From assembly GCF_014697075.1 (NCBI RefSeq), contig NZ_JACJRE010000036.1, forward strand, positions 22,179-86,178: a stretch of DNA of 64,000 nucleotides. The letters run 5' to 3'. The position numbers and the translations under genes were made by a program. Source of the stretch: Tolypothrix sp. FACHB-123. GTDB lineage: Bacteria > Cyanobacteriota > Cyanobacteriia > Cyanobacteriales > Nostocaceae. The notes under the pieces were generated by a model. It had not been told where the DNA came from, did no database searches, and was given only the letters and a program-made list of their open reading frames with translations. Shown in pieces: positions 25,119 through 35,000 of this stretch. Numbering within the stretch: the stretch's first letter is position 1; each line of letters starts with the position of its first letter.

Positions 25119-26144
25119 TTATCCACAAGCTGCCTGAAACTCTCCCAGCATTTTCACTTCTGGCTCTAACCAAATTGACCACTGGTCTTGGACTTTGTGC
25201 TGAATATGACGAATGAGAGAGAAGATATCGCTAGCTTTGGCTCCACCACGGTTAACAATAAAATTGGCGTGGAGTTGTGCTACTTGAGCACCACCAATTT
25301 GGAAACCTTTTAAGCCAGTTTGTTCAATTAACCAGCCAGCGGAGTAAGGTTTAGGATTGCGAAACACGCTACCACAACTGGGGAAGTTGTAGGGTTGGGT
25401 GCTGAGTCGATGCTGTTTATGCTGCTTGGTAACTGCAAAAACTTTTGCTGGATCTGCACCAGGACGCAGTTGGAAGGTAGCTTGGGTAACTATGCGTTGG
25501 CAACGCCTCTCCGCAGGAGACTCGCTTCCTTGCAATAATGAAGTCCGGTAGCTATAACCTAATTCTTCCGGAGTGAGAGTTTCTAGGGTGCCATCGCTGG
25601 AGAGTACCTGAGCGCTAACTAACATATCTGCAGTACAGCTATTGTGGGCCCCTGCATTCATCACTACCGCACCACCAACTGTTCCTGGTATACCCACCGC
25701 CCATTCTAGTCCTTCCCAGCCTAAATCTGCGGCTTGCCATGCTAAGCTAGGAATCGATTCACCAGCGGCTACGGTTAATTGACCGGTTTGTGGATCAAAG
25801 TAACTATGTCTTAGATGCCGAGTCGCAATCACTAAACCTGGTAGGCCGCGATCGCTTACTAACAAGTTAGAACCAGCACCCAGTACTGTTACGGGAATGC
25901 CACGTTCTTTGGCATACTTTAACCCTGCTTGCATTGCCTCTATGTTGCGGGGGGCAATATACAGTTGTGCTGCTCCACCCACCCGATAGGATGTATAAGC
26001 AGACAAAGAAGCCTGGGACTTGATTACACAATCAGTGCCAGGCAAATATATTACCGGACTTTCAGAGGTATTCGCTTTTTCCTGTTTCTCTGTAGTCAAT
26101 GTAGAAACTGTGCAGACGCTGCCATCTGCCTGGAAGGTTGTCAT
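25119..26144 (-). CDS. murB: UDP-N-acetylenolpyruvoylglucosamine reductase MurB, 341 aa
   Basis: MurB reduces UDP-GlcNAc-enolpyruvate to UDP-MurNAc with NADPH and FAD. The FAD domain is clear ([56 protein letters not shown]). The catalytic region contains [20 protein letters not shown] and the final [20 protein letters not shown]. Between SLLQ and VTQATF about 12 residues ([12 protein letters not shown]) are encoded by an inserted palindromic repeat (25492-25529), in frame. Located 131 bp downstream of murC on the same strand, the usual cyanobacterial order. Confidence 0.95.
   Translation of the reverse strand: MTTFQADGSVCTVSTLTTEKQEKANTSESPVIYLPGTDCVIKSQASLSAYTSYRVGGAAQLYIAPRNIEAMQAGLKYAKERGIPVTVLGAGSNLLVSDRGLPGLVIATRHLRHSYFDPQTGQLTVAAGESIPSLAWQAADLGWEGLEWAVGIPGTVGGAVVMNAGAHNSCTADMLVSAQVLSSDGTLETLTPEELGYSYRTSLLQGSESPAERRCQRIVTQATFQLRPGADPAKVFAVTKQHKQHRLSTQPYNFPSCGSVFRNPKPYSAGWLIEQTGLKGFQIGGAQVAQLHANFIVNRGGAKASDIFSLIRHIQHKVQDQWSIWLEPEVKMLGEFQAACG
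25492..25529. repeat. Palindromic repeat inserted in frame in murB
   Basis: The bases tgcgttggcaacgcctctcc and gcaggagactcgcttcct belong to the same GC-rich repeat class as the intergenic copies at 23.8 and 33.0 kb. It adds about 36 nt to murB without breaking the frame. Confidence 0.7.
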
Positions 26145-26275
26145 TTTTAGATGATTTAGTGAAATTTTTACATTGATTTGCCGTAAATATACGGCTATAC
26201 TATGAAATTTTTATGAAACTGTGACAAATTAAGCAGACACTAGTTTCAAAAATGAAACACTGTGCGTGTCATTAC

Positions 26276-27736
26276 TTAAGATGTAGCTTTTGCTGGTTCG
26301 CAAAGTGTAGCAATTATTTCGGGAATAGTCTGATTCAAATTTCCAGCACCAAGAAATAGTGCCAAATCCCCAGGACGTAAGGTTTTGAGTAAAAATTCAC
26401 CAACAGCAGGCAAAGTAGGTTGATAAACAACCTGTGGGTGTTGTTTAGCAATTGCGGCTGCTAAGAGTTCACCACTAACTTGCCCTAAATTGGGTTCTCC
26501 GGCGCTGTAAATATCTGTCAGCACCACCAAATCAGCATGAGTAAAGGATTCAGCAAATTCTTCTAAGAATGTCAGGGTGCGACTATAGCGGTGGGGTTGG
26601 AAAATCGCCACCACTCTTTGTCCTGGTCTAGCTTGTAGACGTGCTGCTGCTAAAGTAGCACGAATTTCACTAGGATGATGGGCATAGTCATCAATGAAGG
26701 TAATACCATCAACTTCGCCTCGGAATTCAAAGCGCCGTCTTGCGCCTTCAAAGGTAGCAATACCCTTAGCAATTTCCCCAAATTCTAAGCCTAATAATCG
26801 ACCTACTGCTACAGATGCTAAAGCATTGCTGAGGTTATGACGACCTAGTAAGCGCAAATTCAACATGCCTAAGGCTTTACCTTTTTCCCACACTAAAGCG
26901 GTAGTTCCATCAGCACGATAATCAATATTAGTAGCAGTATAGTCAGCGTTAGTATCTGGGTGTAGGCTATAACTAATTGTTGGTTTGAGGCGATCGCGTA
27001 CTGTGGCACAATCTATGCTACCAATTAAGGTCTGACAACCACCAGCAAACTCTTGGAAGATATCAACGACTTCCTCTAATGTTTCATAGTGGTCGGGATG
27101 ATCGAGTTCTATATTGGTAATAATGCCAATTGCTGGGGCATGTTTTACTAAAGAACCATCGGATTCATCTGCTTCAGCTACGAGATACCTACTGTCTCCT
27201 AATCGAGCATTACCTTCCCAAGCATTGACTTCCCCTCCTACAAGAATAGTGGGATCTAAACCAGCTTTTAACAGCATATAGCCAATCATGCTACTGGTTG
27301 TAGTTTTGCCGTGGGTACCTGCTACGGCAATGCTGTAATAATCGGCAATTAAGGCAGCTAGTACATCTGAACGATGTAAAATTGGGCAACCCAATTCTAG
27401 TGCTGCTTTGTATTCTAAATTGTTAGTGTTAATTGCTGTTGAACAAATTACTTGAGGCAGTGTTGAGCTAGCCGCAGTATGTAATTCTGTTTGTGAATTT
27501 AATCCTACTCCAGAGGTGACACGAGGGCGAAAGAATTCAAGATTACTCGCTTCTTGTCTACTAAAAATATGAGTTCCGATAGATTCTAACTTGTGCGTAA
27601 TGTGATTTGGACGCAGATCGGAACCTGATACTGGCAATTGACGTTTGGCGAGAACATATGCCAGTGCTGACATACCTATACCGCCGATCCCAATGAAATG
27701 AAATGGTCTACCGCTAAAATCTACAGAATTATTCAT
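26276..27736 (-). CDS. murC: UDP-N-acetylmuramate--L-alanine ligase MurC, 486 aa
   Basis: MurC adds L-Ala to UDP-MurNAc in peptidoglycan synthesis. The N-terminal nucleotide-sugar domain begins FHFIGIGGIGMSALAYVL, the ATP-binding P-loop is AVAGTHGKTTTSSMIGYML, and EADESDGS, NIELDHPDHY, FEGARRRFE and DDYAHHPSEIRATL complete the Mur ligase signature. Full length; cytoplasmic. First gene of the murC-murB pair. Confidence 0.96.
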   Translation of the reverse strand: MNNSVDFSGRPFHFIGIGGIGMSALAYVLAKRQLPVSGSDLRPNHITHKLESIGTHIFSRQEASNLEFFRPRVTSGVGLNSQTELHTAASSTLPQVICSTAINTNNLEYKAALELGCPILHRSDVLAALIADYYSIAVAGTHGKTTTSSMIGYMLLKAGLDPTILVGGEVNAWEGNARLGDSRYLVAEADESDGSLVKHAPAIGIITNIELDHPDHYETLEEVVDIFQEFAGGCQTLIGSIDCATVRDRLKPTISYSLHPDTNADYTATNIDYRADGTTALVWEKGKALGMLNLRLLGRHNLSNALASVAVGRLLGLEFGEIAKGIATFEGARRRFEFRGEVDGITFIDDYAHHPSEIRATLAAARLQARPGQRVVAIFQPHRYSRTLTFLEEFAESFTHADLVVLTDIYSAGEPNLGQVSGELLAAAIAKQHPQVVYQPTLPAVGEFLLKTLRPGDLALFLGAGNLNQTIPEIIATLCEPAKATS

Positions 27737-28138
27737 TGATTACTCCTCTTACACCACACCACACCATAATCACAAATGACACGCGTATCATAACAGGAAT
27801 TGGATTTTTACTGTAACTGCTCCTGTATATATTTAATTTTTGTAGTTTCGTTGATTTTGCTCCTTTGTTTTTTTGGTTCAGAATGATTTTACCTTTGTTA
27901 GAGGTTTTTACTATTTCTGAACTGTATCTTATGTCTATTCTGAAAATTTCTGCCACATCGGGAAAGAAATTCTTGTAATGAGAAACACATATTTTTGTTG
28001 TCCTGACTGAAATTGCCTAAACCGCTACCTTTTTTTGAAACTGCTTTTAAATTAAATAAAGCTTATTGTCGAATTGACTACAATAGTACATTGATAGTGA
28101 AACTTCTTTGAAATCGAATATCATCTCGATCTAACTGG
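27737..28138. other. Divergent promoter region murC / nadD
   Basis: 402 bp, AT-rich. No repeat family or small gene is evident; a short minus-strand frame here lacks coding character. Confidence 0.5.
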
Positions 28139-28756
28139 ATGCAGCAATTAGCAATTTTTGGTGGCACATTTGATCCAATTCATTGGGGACATCTACTCAT
28201 AGCCGAAACAGCGTTGCATCAAGTACCTGTTGAACAGATAATTTGGGTGCCATCGCTAAATCCTCCACATAAACAAGCAGTTGCATTTGAGCATCGTTTA
28301 GAAATGCTGAAACTAGCTACAAAAGATCATCCTAAATTTACGGTTTCAGTAATTGAGGTAAATCGCCCTGGAACATCCTATGCCATCAATACCCTCATCG
28401 ATTTATCTGCTGCTTACCCTAATACTCACTGGTACTGGATTGTCGGCTTGGACGCATTCCAAACCTTACCCCGTTGGTACTGTGGACACGAACTAGCTCA
28501 GATGTGTTATTGGTTAATTGCACCCCGACTCCTAGGTGGTGAGACTATAGCTCAAAGTGAGTCAATCTGCAAGCAAGTAGAACAACAACTGAAAAATCAG
28601 TGTGTAAGCATTCAGTGGCAATTACTGCATATACCATTGGCAGGAGTTTCGTCAAGTAATATTCGTCAATTAATCCGGACAAATCAATCGATTCGTTATT
28701 TAGTTACTGAGTCGGTGAGGTTGTACATTACAGCCCACAACCTTTACAGAAAATAA
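28139..28756 (+). CDS. nadD: Nicotinate-nucleotide adenylyltransferase NadD, 205 aa
   Basis: NadD joins NaMN and ATP to form NaAD in NAD synthesis. The nucleotidyltransferase signature GGTFDPIHWGHLLIAE (residues 8-23) holds the HxGH motif, and the C-terminal ISSSNIRQ-type motif appears as GVSSSNIRQLI. WYWIVGLDAF and LIAPR segments also fit. Length is normal. It precedes gap2 on the same strand, 127 bp apart. Confidence 0.93.
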   Translation: MQQLAIFGGTFDPIHWGHLLIAETALHQVPVEQIIWVPSLNPPHKQAVAFEHRLEMLKLATKDHPKFTVSVIEVNRPGTSYAINTLIDLSAAYPNTHWYWIVGLDAFQTLPRWYCGHELAQMCYWLIAPRLLGGETIAQSESICKQVEQQLKNQCVSIQWQLLHIPLAGVSSSNIRQLIRTNQSIRYLVTESVRLYITAHNLYRK

Positions 28757-28883
28757 ATCTGAATAAATTATGTGTTTTTTTTCTAGATCTAACACTTTAT
28801 GGTTATTAATGCTCCCCCCCTTTGCGATATGATTGGGGTCAACGATATAAACTTATAGGCATAAATACAGAGGGCAAGACACT

Positions 28884-29897
28884 GTGATTAGAGTCGCAAT
28901 CAACGGTTTTGGGCGGATTGGACGTAACTTTGCACGCTGCTGGGTTGGGAGACAGAACAGCAACATCGACCTTATCGCTATTAATGACACATCTGACCCT
29001 AGAACTAATGCTCACCTGCTGAAGTATGACTCCATGCTAGGGAAGTTAAAGGATGTTGACATTACAGCAGATGATAATTCAATCATCATTAACGGTAAGA
29101 CCGTTAAGTGCGTATCCGATCGCAATCCAGAAAACTTGCCCTGGAGAGATTGGGGAATTGACCTAATTATCGAAGCCACAGGTGTTTTTACCAGCAAAGA
29201 AGGAGCGCTCAAGCACGTTAATGCTGGAGCCAAAAAAGTTTTGATCACTGCCCCTGGTAAAAATGAAGATGGCACCTTTGTTGTTGGTGTAAATCATCAC
29301 GATTATGACCACAACAAACACCACATCATCAGTAATGCTAGCTGTACCACCAATTGCTTGGCTCCAATTGCCAAAGTTTTAAATGAAAAATTCGGGATCA
29401 TCAAAGGTACGATGACCACCACTCACAGCTACACAGGTGACCAGCGCTTGCTAGACGCTTCTCACCGTGATGTCCGCCGTGCTAGGGCAGCAGCCATCAA
29501 CATTGTACCTACCTCTACTGGTGCAGCCAAGGCAGTAGCATTAGTGCTCCCAGACTTGAAAGGCAAACTCAATGGTGTTGCTTTACGTGTACCTACCCCA
29601 AACGTCTCAATGGTAGATTTCGTAGTTCAGGTTGAGAAGCGTACTATTACTGAAGAAGTTAACCAAGCCTTAAAAGATGCCTCCGAAGGCCCACTCAAAG
29701 GGATTTTGGATTACAGTGAACTACAACTAGTTTCATCTGATTACCAAGGTACTGATGCTTCTTCAATTGTTGATGCTAGCCTGACTATGGTTATGGGTAA
29801 CGACTTAGTGAAAGTCATGGCTTGGTATGACAACGAGTGGGGTTACAGCCAGCGCGTTCTCGATTTGGCAGAACTCGTAGCTGAGAAATGGCAATAA
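28884..29897 (+). CDS. gap2: NAD(P)-dependent glyceraldehyde-3-phosphate dehydrogenase (Calvin-cycle Gap2 type), 337 aa
   Basis: GAPDH with catalytic Cys in [12 protein letters not shown] and the Rossmann start [11 protein letters not shown]. The sequence [20 protein letters not shown] and the absence of the Asp found in strictly NAD-specific enzymes match the photosynthetic Gap2/GapA group, which uses NADPH in the Calvin cycle. Translation starts at GTG 28884 with agaggg upstream. Full length; ends [20 protein letters not shown]. The dual cofactor use is family knowledge. Confidence 0.95.
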   Translation: MIRVAINGFGRIGRNFARCWVGRQNSNIDLIAINDTSDPRTNAHLLKYDSMLGKLKDVDITADDNSIIINGKTVKCVSDRNPENLPWRDWGIDLIIEATGVFTSKEGALKHVNAGAKKVLITAPGKNEDGTFVVGVNHHDYDHNKHHIISNASCTTNCLAPIAKVLNEKFGIIKGTMTTTHSYTGDQRLLDASHRDVRRARAAAINIVPTSTGAAKAVALVLPDLKGKLNGVALRVPTPNVSMVDFVVQVEKRTITEEVNQALKDASEGPLKGILDYSELQLVSSDYQGTDASSIVDASLTMVMGNDLVKVMAWYDNEWGYSQRVLDLAELVAEKWQ

Positions 29898-29899
29898 TT

Positions 29900-29950
29900 T
29901 AGTCATTAGTCATTAGTAATTGAACCACTGACAACTGACTACTGACTAAG
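29900..29950. repeat. Heptamer repeat (GTCATTA/CTGACTA types)
   Basis: Short STRR run between the convergent gap2 and thiL genes. Confidence 0.6.
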
Positions 29951-29952
29951 GG

Positions 29953-30966
29953 CTAAAAGTGTTGAAATCCCTGATTAAGAGTTAAAACTTGGTCAGGGAT
30001 TTCTGTATTTTCGTGATGTAATAGTACTGATGTTCCTGATGTAATGGTGCCAATAATTGCTGCATTTTGTCCGAGTTGTTGAACTAATGCAGATGCTTGA
30101 TATTGTGGCAAACACAGTACTAATTCAAAATCTTCGCCGCCGTATAAAGCATAATTTAGGGCTTGTTCTGGAGTTAGCCAGTTATCAAAAACTGCTGGTA
30201 AAGGTATTTGCTTGGCTTCGAGGATAGCACCAACGTTACTAGCACGGCAGATTTGCAATACAGCATCAGCTAAACCATCGCTGCTGTCCATCCCCGCCAC
30301 AGAAATTGTAGATGGGCAAATTTTCCAGAGGATGGGTAGAACATCTAATCGTGACTTTGGACGCTGGTGTGAGGCGATTAAAGCCGCCTTTTCTGCTTCT
30401 TTAAGGTTTTGACCTATTTCAGGGTTTAAGAGCAGTTCTAAGCCCGCACGGGAGGCTCCATGAATACCTGTAATTGCGATCGCATATCCCACTTGGGCAG
30501 CAGAGCGGCGGATAATGCGATCGCTATCGGCTTGACCAAAGGCAGTAATTGATAAACTAACAACAGGCGATCGCACAATATCACCACCGACAATTGGCGT
30601 ATTGTACCTTTGCAAGCATTCGGTCATTCCTTGGTACAAACGCTCAACCCAATCGACAATAGTATCCCCCGGAAGCCCTAAGCCGACAGCGATCCCCAAA
30701 GGGGTTGCACCCATCGCCGCCAAATCTGATAAATTAGCCGCCGCCGCCCGCCAACCTGCATCTTCTGGGGAAGTAGTAAGATTACTAAAATGCACGCCAT
30801 CAACTAAAACATCTGTCGTTACTACCAAAGATTTTCCTGGTGTTGTGACAAGTACGGCTGCATCATCGCCAATAATTTCTTGAGGACAAAAGCGCTGCAA
30901 TTTGGCTAACAATCCTTGTTCGCCAATATCTTTTACTCGCAAGGAAGATAACTCATTATTTGCCAT
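29953..30966 (-). CDS. thiL: Thiamine-monophosphate kinase ThiL, 337 aa
   Basis: ThiL phosphorylates thiamine monophosphate to the active pyrophosphate. Visible motifs: GDDAAVL near residue 34, TTDVLVDGVHF, GWRAAAANLSDLAAMGATPLG, VGGDIVRS, and the substrate region AGMDSSDGLADAVLQI and YGGEDFELVL. Length and layout are normal for the AIR-synthase-like ATPase fold. No TPP riboswitch was seen upstream. Convergent with gap2. Confidence 0.94.
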   Translation of the reverse strand: MANNELSSLRVKDIGEQGLLAKLQRFCPQEIIGDDAAVLVTTPGKSLVVTTDVLVDGVHFSNLTTSPEDAGWRAAAANLSDLAAMGATPLGIAVGLGLPGDTIVDWVERLYQGMTECLQRYNTPIVGGDIVRSPVVSLSITAFGQADSDRIIRRSAAQVGYAIAITGIHGASRAGLELLLNPEIGQNLKEAEKAALIASHQRPKSRLDVLPILWKICPSTISVAGMDSSDGLADAVLQICRASNVGAILEAKQIPLPAVFDNWLTPEQALNYALYGGEDFELVLCLPQYQASALVQQLGQNAAIIGTITSGTSVLLHHENTEIPDQVLTLNQGFQHF

Positions 30967-31070
30967 TGCTATCCCCCAAATTTACAGCCTTTGCCATCGT
31001 CAAAATTTTGATAAATTTGTATTATCAGGGCTAAAGCCCAAACTACTAATTTTTCTACTCAGCACTACTT

Positions 31071-31643
31071 ATGGTTACTACACCAGTTACCAGTATCACT
31101 TTTGAGGAGTACTTAACCTATGATGATGGTACAGGTTTTCATTACGAACTGGTGGATGGTAGGTTAGAGCTAATGAACCCACCGACAATTGAACATTTTT
31201 TAATTAGCAAATTCCTGGAACAGTCACTCGATACAGAAATCAAAAGGTTGAATTTACCTTGGCTGTGTTTTCGAGAAACTGGGGTGAGAACAGGGAGAAA
31301 TAAATCTCGATTGACTGATTTATCTGTGGTGACTATGGATCAAGCAAAAGAATTGCTAAATACGTCAGCAGTATTTCAGTCTGCACCATTATTGATTGTC
31401 GAAGTTGTCAGTCCAGATTCAGTGAAACGAGATTATCGGTATAAGCGGTCTGAATATGCGGCGTTGGAAGTGCCAGAATATTGGATTGTAGACCCCTTAA
31501 CAGCCAAAATTACAGTTTTATTGCTGGAAGAAGGACTGTATGAAGAAACAGTGTTTACAGGTAACCAGCAAATTATATCCCAGACTTTTGGGGAAATTGC
31601 GATCGCAGTTGATTTGGTGTTGAATTGTGCAAATCTAGGTTAG
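31071..31643 (+). CDS. Uma2 family (DUF820) putative endonuclease, 190 aa
   Basis: Second Uma2 protein in the window. Family blocks: TFEEYLTYDDGTGFHYELVDG (positions 9-29), Asp in LTDLSVV, Glu in LLIVEVVSPDS and KRSEYAALEVPEYWIVDP. Intact length. Stands alone between divergent thiL and the cyclophilin gene. Role unknown; see the first copy at 5.3 kb. Confidence 0.85.
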   Translation: MVTTPVTSITFEEYLTYDDGTGFHYELVDGRLELMNPPTIEHFLISKFLEQSLDTEIKRLNLPWLCFRETGVRTGRNKSRLTDLSVVTMDQAKELLNTSAVFQSAPLLIVEVVSPDSVKRDYRYKRSEYAALEVPEYWIVDPLTAKITVLLLEEGLYEETVFTGNQQIISQTFGEIAIAVDLVLNCANLG

Positions 31644-31715
31644 TGCGATCGCAATTTGTTGAGTCAGCACTTCATTGTTACTGTCAACGCTGAAATGCTG
31701 ATTGCAAAATATATT

Positions 31716-32822
31716 TTACGTGGCTTCTGGCTGAACTAAATTTTCTATGCCCTGAACAACAGTGGCAGATTCAATTTTATCGCCAGCTTTGAGTTTATCT
31801 AAAATTTCTTCACCTTCAGTTAAATAACCAAACACCGCATAACGGCCATCTAACAAGTTGCGTCCAGCTGGGGTAAGTTCTGGTTCAAACAGAAAGAAGA
31901 AAAATTGCGAAGAAGCACCATTTACCTGGCTTTCTGGACGAGCCATAACTACAGCACCAAAGGAAGAAAATGGTAGAACTGGCATATCAAGATACCGTCC
32001 CGCATCTTCCAGTGTGATACCGTAGGTGGGTGCTTTATCGCCTTGAACTAGGATTTCTAAGGGAATAGCCCGATATTGTCTAGTTTTAGGATCGATGAAA
32101 CCTACATCTTTTCCAACGGGATCACCAGTTTGTAAAAAGTAAGATTCTTCCGAACGGGTAAATTCTAAACCGTTATAAAAACCACGTTGCACCAAATCCA
32201 CAAAGTTACCAGCCGTCACCGGGGCGCTATAACCATCGACAACAACGGTAAGATTGCCTTTGTTGGTTTTGATATCTACAGTGGCGCGACCTTTGAGTTG
32301 GGGTAGGTTACTGTATTCCTGAGGGACTTCAAAAGGAAATTCCTTTACCATTGACTCTTCAACAAGAGACACGAGATTCAGGAGTCTATCGCGTTCCGAT
32401 TTGACTTTTTCCTTGTCCTTAACTTTGGCGATTTCTTGCAATTCATTAACGCCAGATTTCAATTCTTCCAGCCAAGCTTGCGCTTGGGGTTGGCGTTCTT
32501 CGGGAACGCTTGCTAGGATTTTGGATGGTTGATCAAGAACTTTGGCAGCTTTGCTGATGTCTTTGGAGATAGCGCCCCAACGCCGATTGCCCCGCAGTTG
32601 GCTTTTGATATCTTCTAAACTGGCTTGCAATTGCCGCACAGGTTCATTATTTATGGGGAGTGCATACCGCAACAAAGATCTGCCATCAGTGATTGCATTC
32701 CCAGCTGGTAGGGCGGCGCTACTGGAGGGAGTCCATCCAGCTGTACTTATGCCTAAAAATATTGTTACCAGCAGTATTGCCATGAGGCTGTTCTTCAGCC
32801 AGGATTTTAATAAATTAAACAT
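31716..32822 (-). CDS. Cyclophilin-type peptidylprolyl isomerase, TLP40/CYP38-like, 368 aa
   Basis: A signal peptide (ILLVTIFLGIS, then SSSAALPAG) targets it to the lumen or periplasm. A helical region (about residues 55-165, PVRQLQASLEDIKSQLRGNR) is followed by a diverged cyclophilin domain (TNKGNLTVVVDGYSAPVTAG ... NFVDLVQRGFYNGLEFTR). This architecture matches the cyanobacterial relatives of thylakoid TLP40/CYP38, which aid photosystem II assembly. ATG 32822 gives the best signal peptide; two upstream in-frame ATGs would put a soluble stretch in front of it. Isomerase residues look degenerate, as in CYP38. Confidence 0.85.
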   Translation of the reverse strand: MFNLLKSWLKNSLMAILLVTIFLGISTAGWTPSSSAALPAGNAITDGRSLLRYALPINNEPVRQLQASLEDIKSQLRGNRRWGAISKDISKAAKVLDQPSKILASVPEERQPQAQAWLEELKSGVNELQEIAKVKDKEKVKSERDRLLNLVSLVEESMVKEFPFEVPQEYSNLPQLKGRATVDIKTNKGNLTVVVDGYSAPVTAGNFVDLVQRGFYNGLEFTRSEESYFLQTGDPVGKDVGFIDPKTRQYRAIPLEILVQGDKAPTYGITLEDAGRYLDMPVLPFSSFGAVVMARPESQVNGASSQFFFFLFEPELTPAGRNLLDGRYAVFGYLTEGEEILDKLKAGDKIESATVVQGIENLVQPEAT

Positions 32823-32892
32823 GGTATGGCTTAAATGCAGCATTAAAATTGTTGACTGGACGTAACCCATCACTTATCTTCCCACAGTATTA

Positions 32893-33165
32893 GTTACTAG
32901 GGATTAGAGATTAGGGGCTAGGGGCTAGGGGGATGGGGGATGGGGGAGACAAGGGAGACAAGAAATTTTAGATTTGCGTTAGCGTAGCGTAAAGCCTTCT
33001 CCTATCGGAGACGCTACGCGAACGGCATAGCTTCGCTTAGAGCGAGTCCGCGAGCGTCTTTTGGATTCCAATCTAAAATTTAAAATCCAAAATCCAAAAT
33101 TATTTCCAATGCCCAATGCCCAATGCCCAATACCCCATGCCCAATTCCCAATAACTAACCAATGA
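32893..33165. repeat. Repeat-filled intergenic block (heptamers plus palindrome)
   Basis: The space before efp is almost all repeats: ggggctagg-type heptamers (32900-32945), a complex palindrome (32966-33080) and gcccaatgcccaatgcccaa heptamers (33108-33160). No independent gene is credible here. Confidence 0.75.
32966..33080. repeat. Complex palindromic repeat (GGAGACGCTACGCGAACG type), copy 2
   Basis: Flanked by attttagatt and aatctaaaat, suggesting terminal inverted repeats. The interior matches 23737-23846 closely (gcgtagcgtaaagccttctc, catagcttcgcttagagcga). Confidence 0.75.
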
Positions 33166-33219
33166 CTACCCTTGAGGGGTACAATAAATGCCGATTGTCT
33201 TCCAATAATTGAAAGTTTC

Positions 33220-33777
33220 ATGATCTCCAGTAACGACTTTCGACCCGGTGTCTCAATTGTTCTAGATGGGTCTGTATGGCGCGTAATTGATTTCCTCCAC
33301 GTTAAGCCAGGTAAAGGTTCAGCCTTTGTGCGGACAACGCTGAAAAATGTCCAAAGTGGCAAGGTTTTAGAAAGAACCTTCCGGGCGGGGGAAACGGTAC
33401 CGCAAGCGACTCTCGAAAAAATCACGATGCAGCATACCTATAAAGAAGGTGATGAATTCGTCTTTATGGATATGGAAAGCTATGAAGAAGGCAGATTAAG
33501 CGCCGCGCAAATTGGCGATCGCGTAAAATACCTCAAAGAAGGTATGGAAGTTAACGTCGTTCGTTGGGGCGAGCAAGTACTAGAAGTTGAATTGCCCAAT
33601 TCTGTGGTTTTAGAAATCGTGCAAACCGACCCGGGTGTTAAAGGGGACACGGCTACTGGTGGTACTAAACCAGCAATTCTAGAAACAGGTGCAACCATCA
33701 TGGTTCCCTTGTTTATTGCTCAAGGTGAACGTATCAAAATCGATACCCGTGATGATAAATATTTAGGCAGGGAATAA
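33220..33777 (+). CDS. efp: Translation elongation factor P, 185 aa
   Basis: EF-P relieves ribosome stalling at proline stretches. All three domains are present: the KOW-like N-domain [17 protein letters not shown] with the modified-residue loop [13 protein letters not shown], and the C-terminal OB fold ending [17 protein letters not shown]. The ATG at 33220 starts the conserved MISS sequence; upstream in-frame codons lie in repeats. Followed by accB after 106 bp, a common bacterial pairing. Confidence 0.96.
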   Translation: MISSNDFRPGVSIVLDGSVWRVIDFLHVKPGKGSAFVRTTLKNVQSGKVLERTFRAGETVPQATLEKITMQHTYKEGDEFVFMDMESYEEGRLSAAQIGDRVKYLKEGMEVNVVRWGEQVLEVELPNSVVLEIVQTDPGVKGDTATGGTKPAILETGATIMVPLFIAQGERIKIDTRDDKYLGRE

Positions 33778-33883
33778 TTATTATCTCCTTTGAGAGCAAT
33801 CCCGATTTCAATCCCTTTATAGGGATTAAATCCCTGCCACACTTAAAATTTTTCTTTAGATACAGGTCGAGGTAATAAAAACT

Positions 33884-34414
33884 GTGCCATTGGACTTTAA
33901 TGAAATTCGCCAACTGCTAGCAACTATTGCCCAAACAGATATTGCCGAAGTCACGCTCAAGAGCGATGATTTTGAGCTAACAGTACGTAAAGCTATTAGT
34001 TTGGCAGTAGGTCAAGCAGGATCAGGCGGTGTGGTTGGTGTGGGATTAACATCGGTTGCGCCTGTTGCACCCCAGATAGGATCGGCTGTCACAGATGCAG
34101 GGACACGCAGCACAGAGAATGCTGCTGGATCTAGCTCGCAGTCGTCAGGATCTCCCTCAGCCATTGATAAAAGATTAGTAGAAGTGTCCTCCCCGATGGT
34201 AGGTACGTTTTATCGCGCACCCGCACCCGGAGAGTCACCATTTGTGGAAGTAGGCGATCGCATCCGCAGTGGTCAAACTGTCTGCATCATTGAAGCGATG
34301 AAGCTGATGAACGAAATTGAGGCGGAAGTATCCGGTCAGGTTATGGAAATTTTGGTGCAAAATGGCGAACCTGTAGAATATGGTCAGCCTTTAATGCGAA
34401 TTAACCCTGATTAA
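33884..34414 (+). CDS. accB: Biotin carboxyl carrier protein of acetyl-CoA carboxylase AccB, 176 aa
   Basis: Carries biotin for acetyl-CoA carboxylase, the first step of fatty acid synthesis. The C-terminal biotinyl domain has the EAMKLMNEIEAEV motif (Lys modified), preceded by a Pro/Ala/Ser-rich linker (about residues 55-95). The N-terminus starts at GTG 33884 as PLDFNEIRQLLATI, typical for AccB. Likely co-transcribed with efp. Confidence 0.95.
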   Translation: MPLDFNEIRQLLATIAQTDIAEVTLKSDDFELTVRKAISLAVGQAGSGGVVGVGLTSVAPVAPQIGSAVTDAGTRSTENAAGSSSQSSGSPSAIDKRLVEVSSPMVGTFYRAPAPGESPFVEVGDRIRSGQTVCIIEAMKLMNEIEAEVSGQVMEILVQNGEPVEYGQPLMRINPD

Positions 34415-34475
34415 GTATTAATCTATATATGACGTAGAGTCATTGTAAATTTGTCAGTACTGCGGGTTAATCCTG

Positions 34476-34823
34476 ATGAAACAAGTGTTGCCTGTACCAC
34501 CGGAAGTGGTGCAACAAGTAGCTGAATACTTCAGTCTGTTAAGTGAACCGATGCGCCTTCGGCTGTTGCACTTACTACGAGATGAAGAAAAATGCGTACA
34601 AGAGTTGGTAGAGGCAACACAGACTTCGCAGGCAAACGTCTCTAAACACCTGAAGGTAATGTGGCAAGCAGGTATTCTTAGCCGCCGCAGTGAAGGAACT
34701 TGTGCCTACTACCGGGTGGAAGATGAGATGATTTTTGAATTATGTAATCGGGTTTGCGATCGCCTCGCTACGAGGTTAGAACAGCAAGCCCATAATTTTA
34801 GGGTGTTAAATAGTAAATTGTAA
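34476..34823 (+). CDS. ArsR/SmtB family transcriptional regulator, 115 aa
   Basis: A winged helix-turn-helix: SLLSEPMRLRLLHLL, the recognition helix region TSQANVSKHLKVMWQAGIL, and the wing SRRSEGTCAYYRVED. Cys residues occur (KCVQEL, GTCAYY, ELCNRVCDR), but the ELCVCDL metal motif is not present, so the effector cannot be assigned. Same strand as accB, 61 bp apart. A potential target gene is not obvious. Confidence 0.85.
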   Translation: MKQVLPVPPEVVQQVAEYFSLLSEPMRLRLLHLLRDEEKCVQELVEATQTSQANVSKHLKVMWQAGILSRRSEGTCAYYRVEDEMIFELCNRVCDRLATRLEQQAHNFRVLNSKL

Positions 34824-34834
34824 GGTTCTTAGTT

Positions 34835-35000
34835 GTCAGTTGTCAGTTGTCAGCCCTTCTCTGCGAGACGCTACGCGAACGACTTCGCTCAGGGCAAGTT
34901 GTTGTTTATCCCATCACCAACAACTGTTGACTGTTGACTGTTGACTGTTGACTGCGTTCACTGAAGCTCACTCGAAGTGTTGACTATTGACTATTGACTA
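34835..35000. repeat. Heptamer repeats plus a partial palindrome
   Basis: Contains ttgtcagttgtcagttgtca, a partial GAGACGCTACGCGAACG repeat (34853-34899), then gttgactgttgactgttgac and actattgactattgacta. All intergenic between convergent genes. Confidence 0.8.

Noticed and set aside
29900-31070. TPP riboswitch for thiL
   Set aside because: No conserved CUGAGA / thi-box pattern found upstream of thiL.
32979-33425. Minus-strand frame of 148 aa opposite efp
   Set aside because: It overlaps efp and a repeat block and has no family signal; efp is certain.
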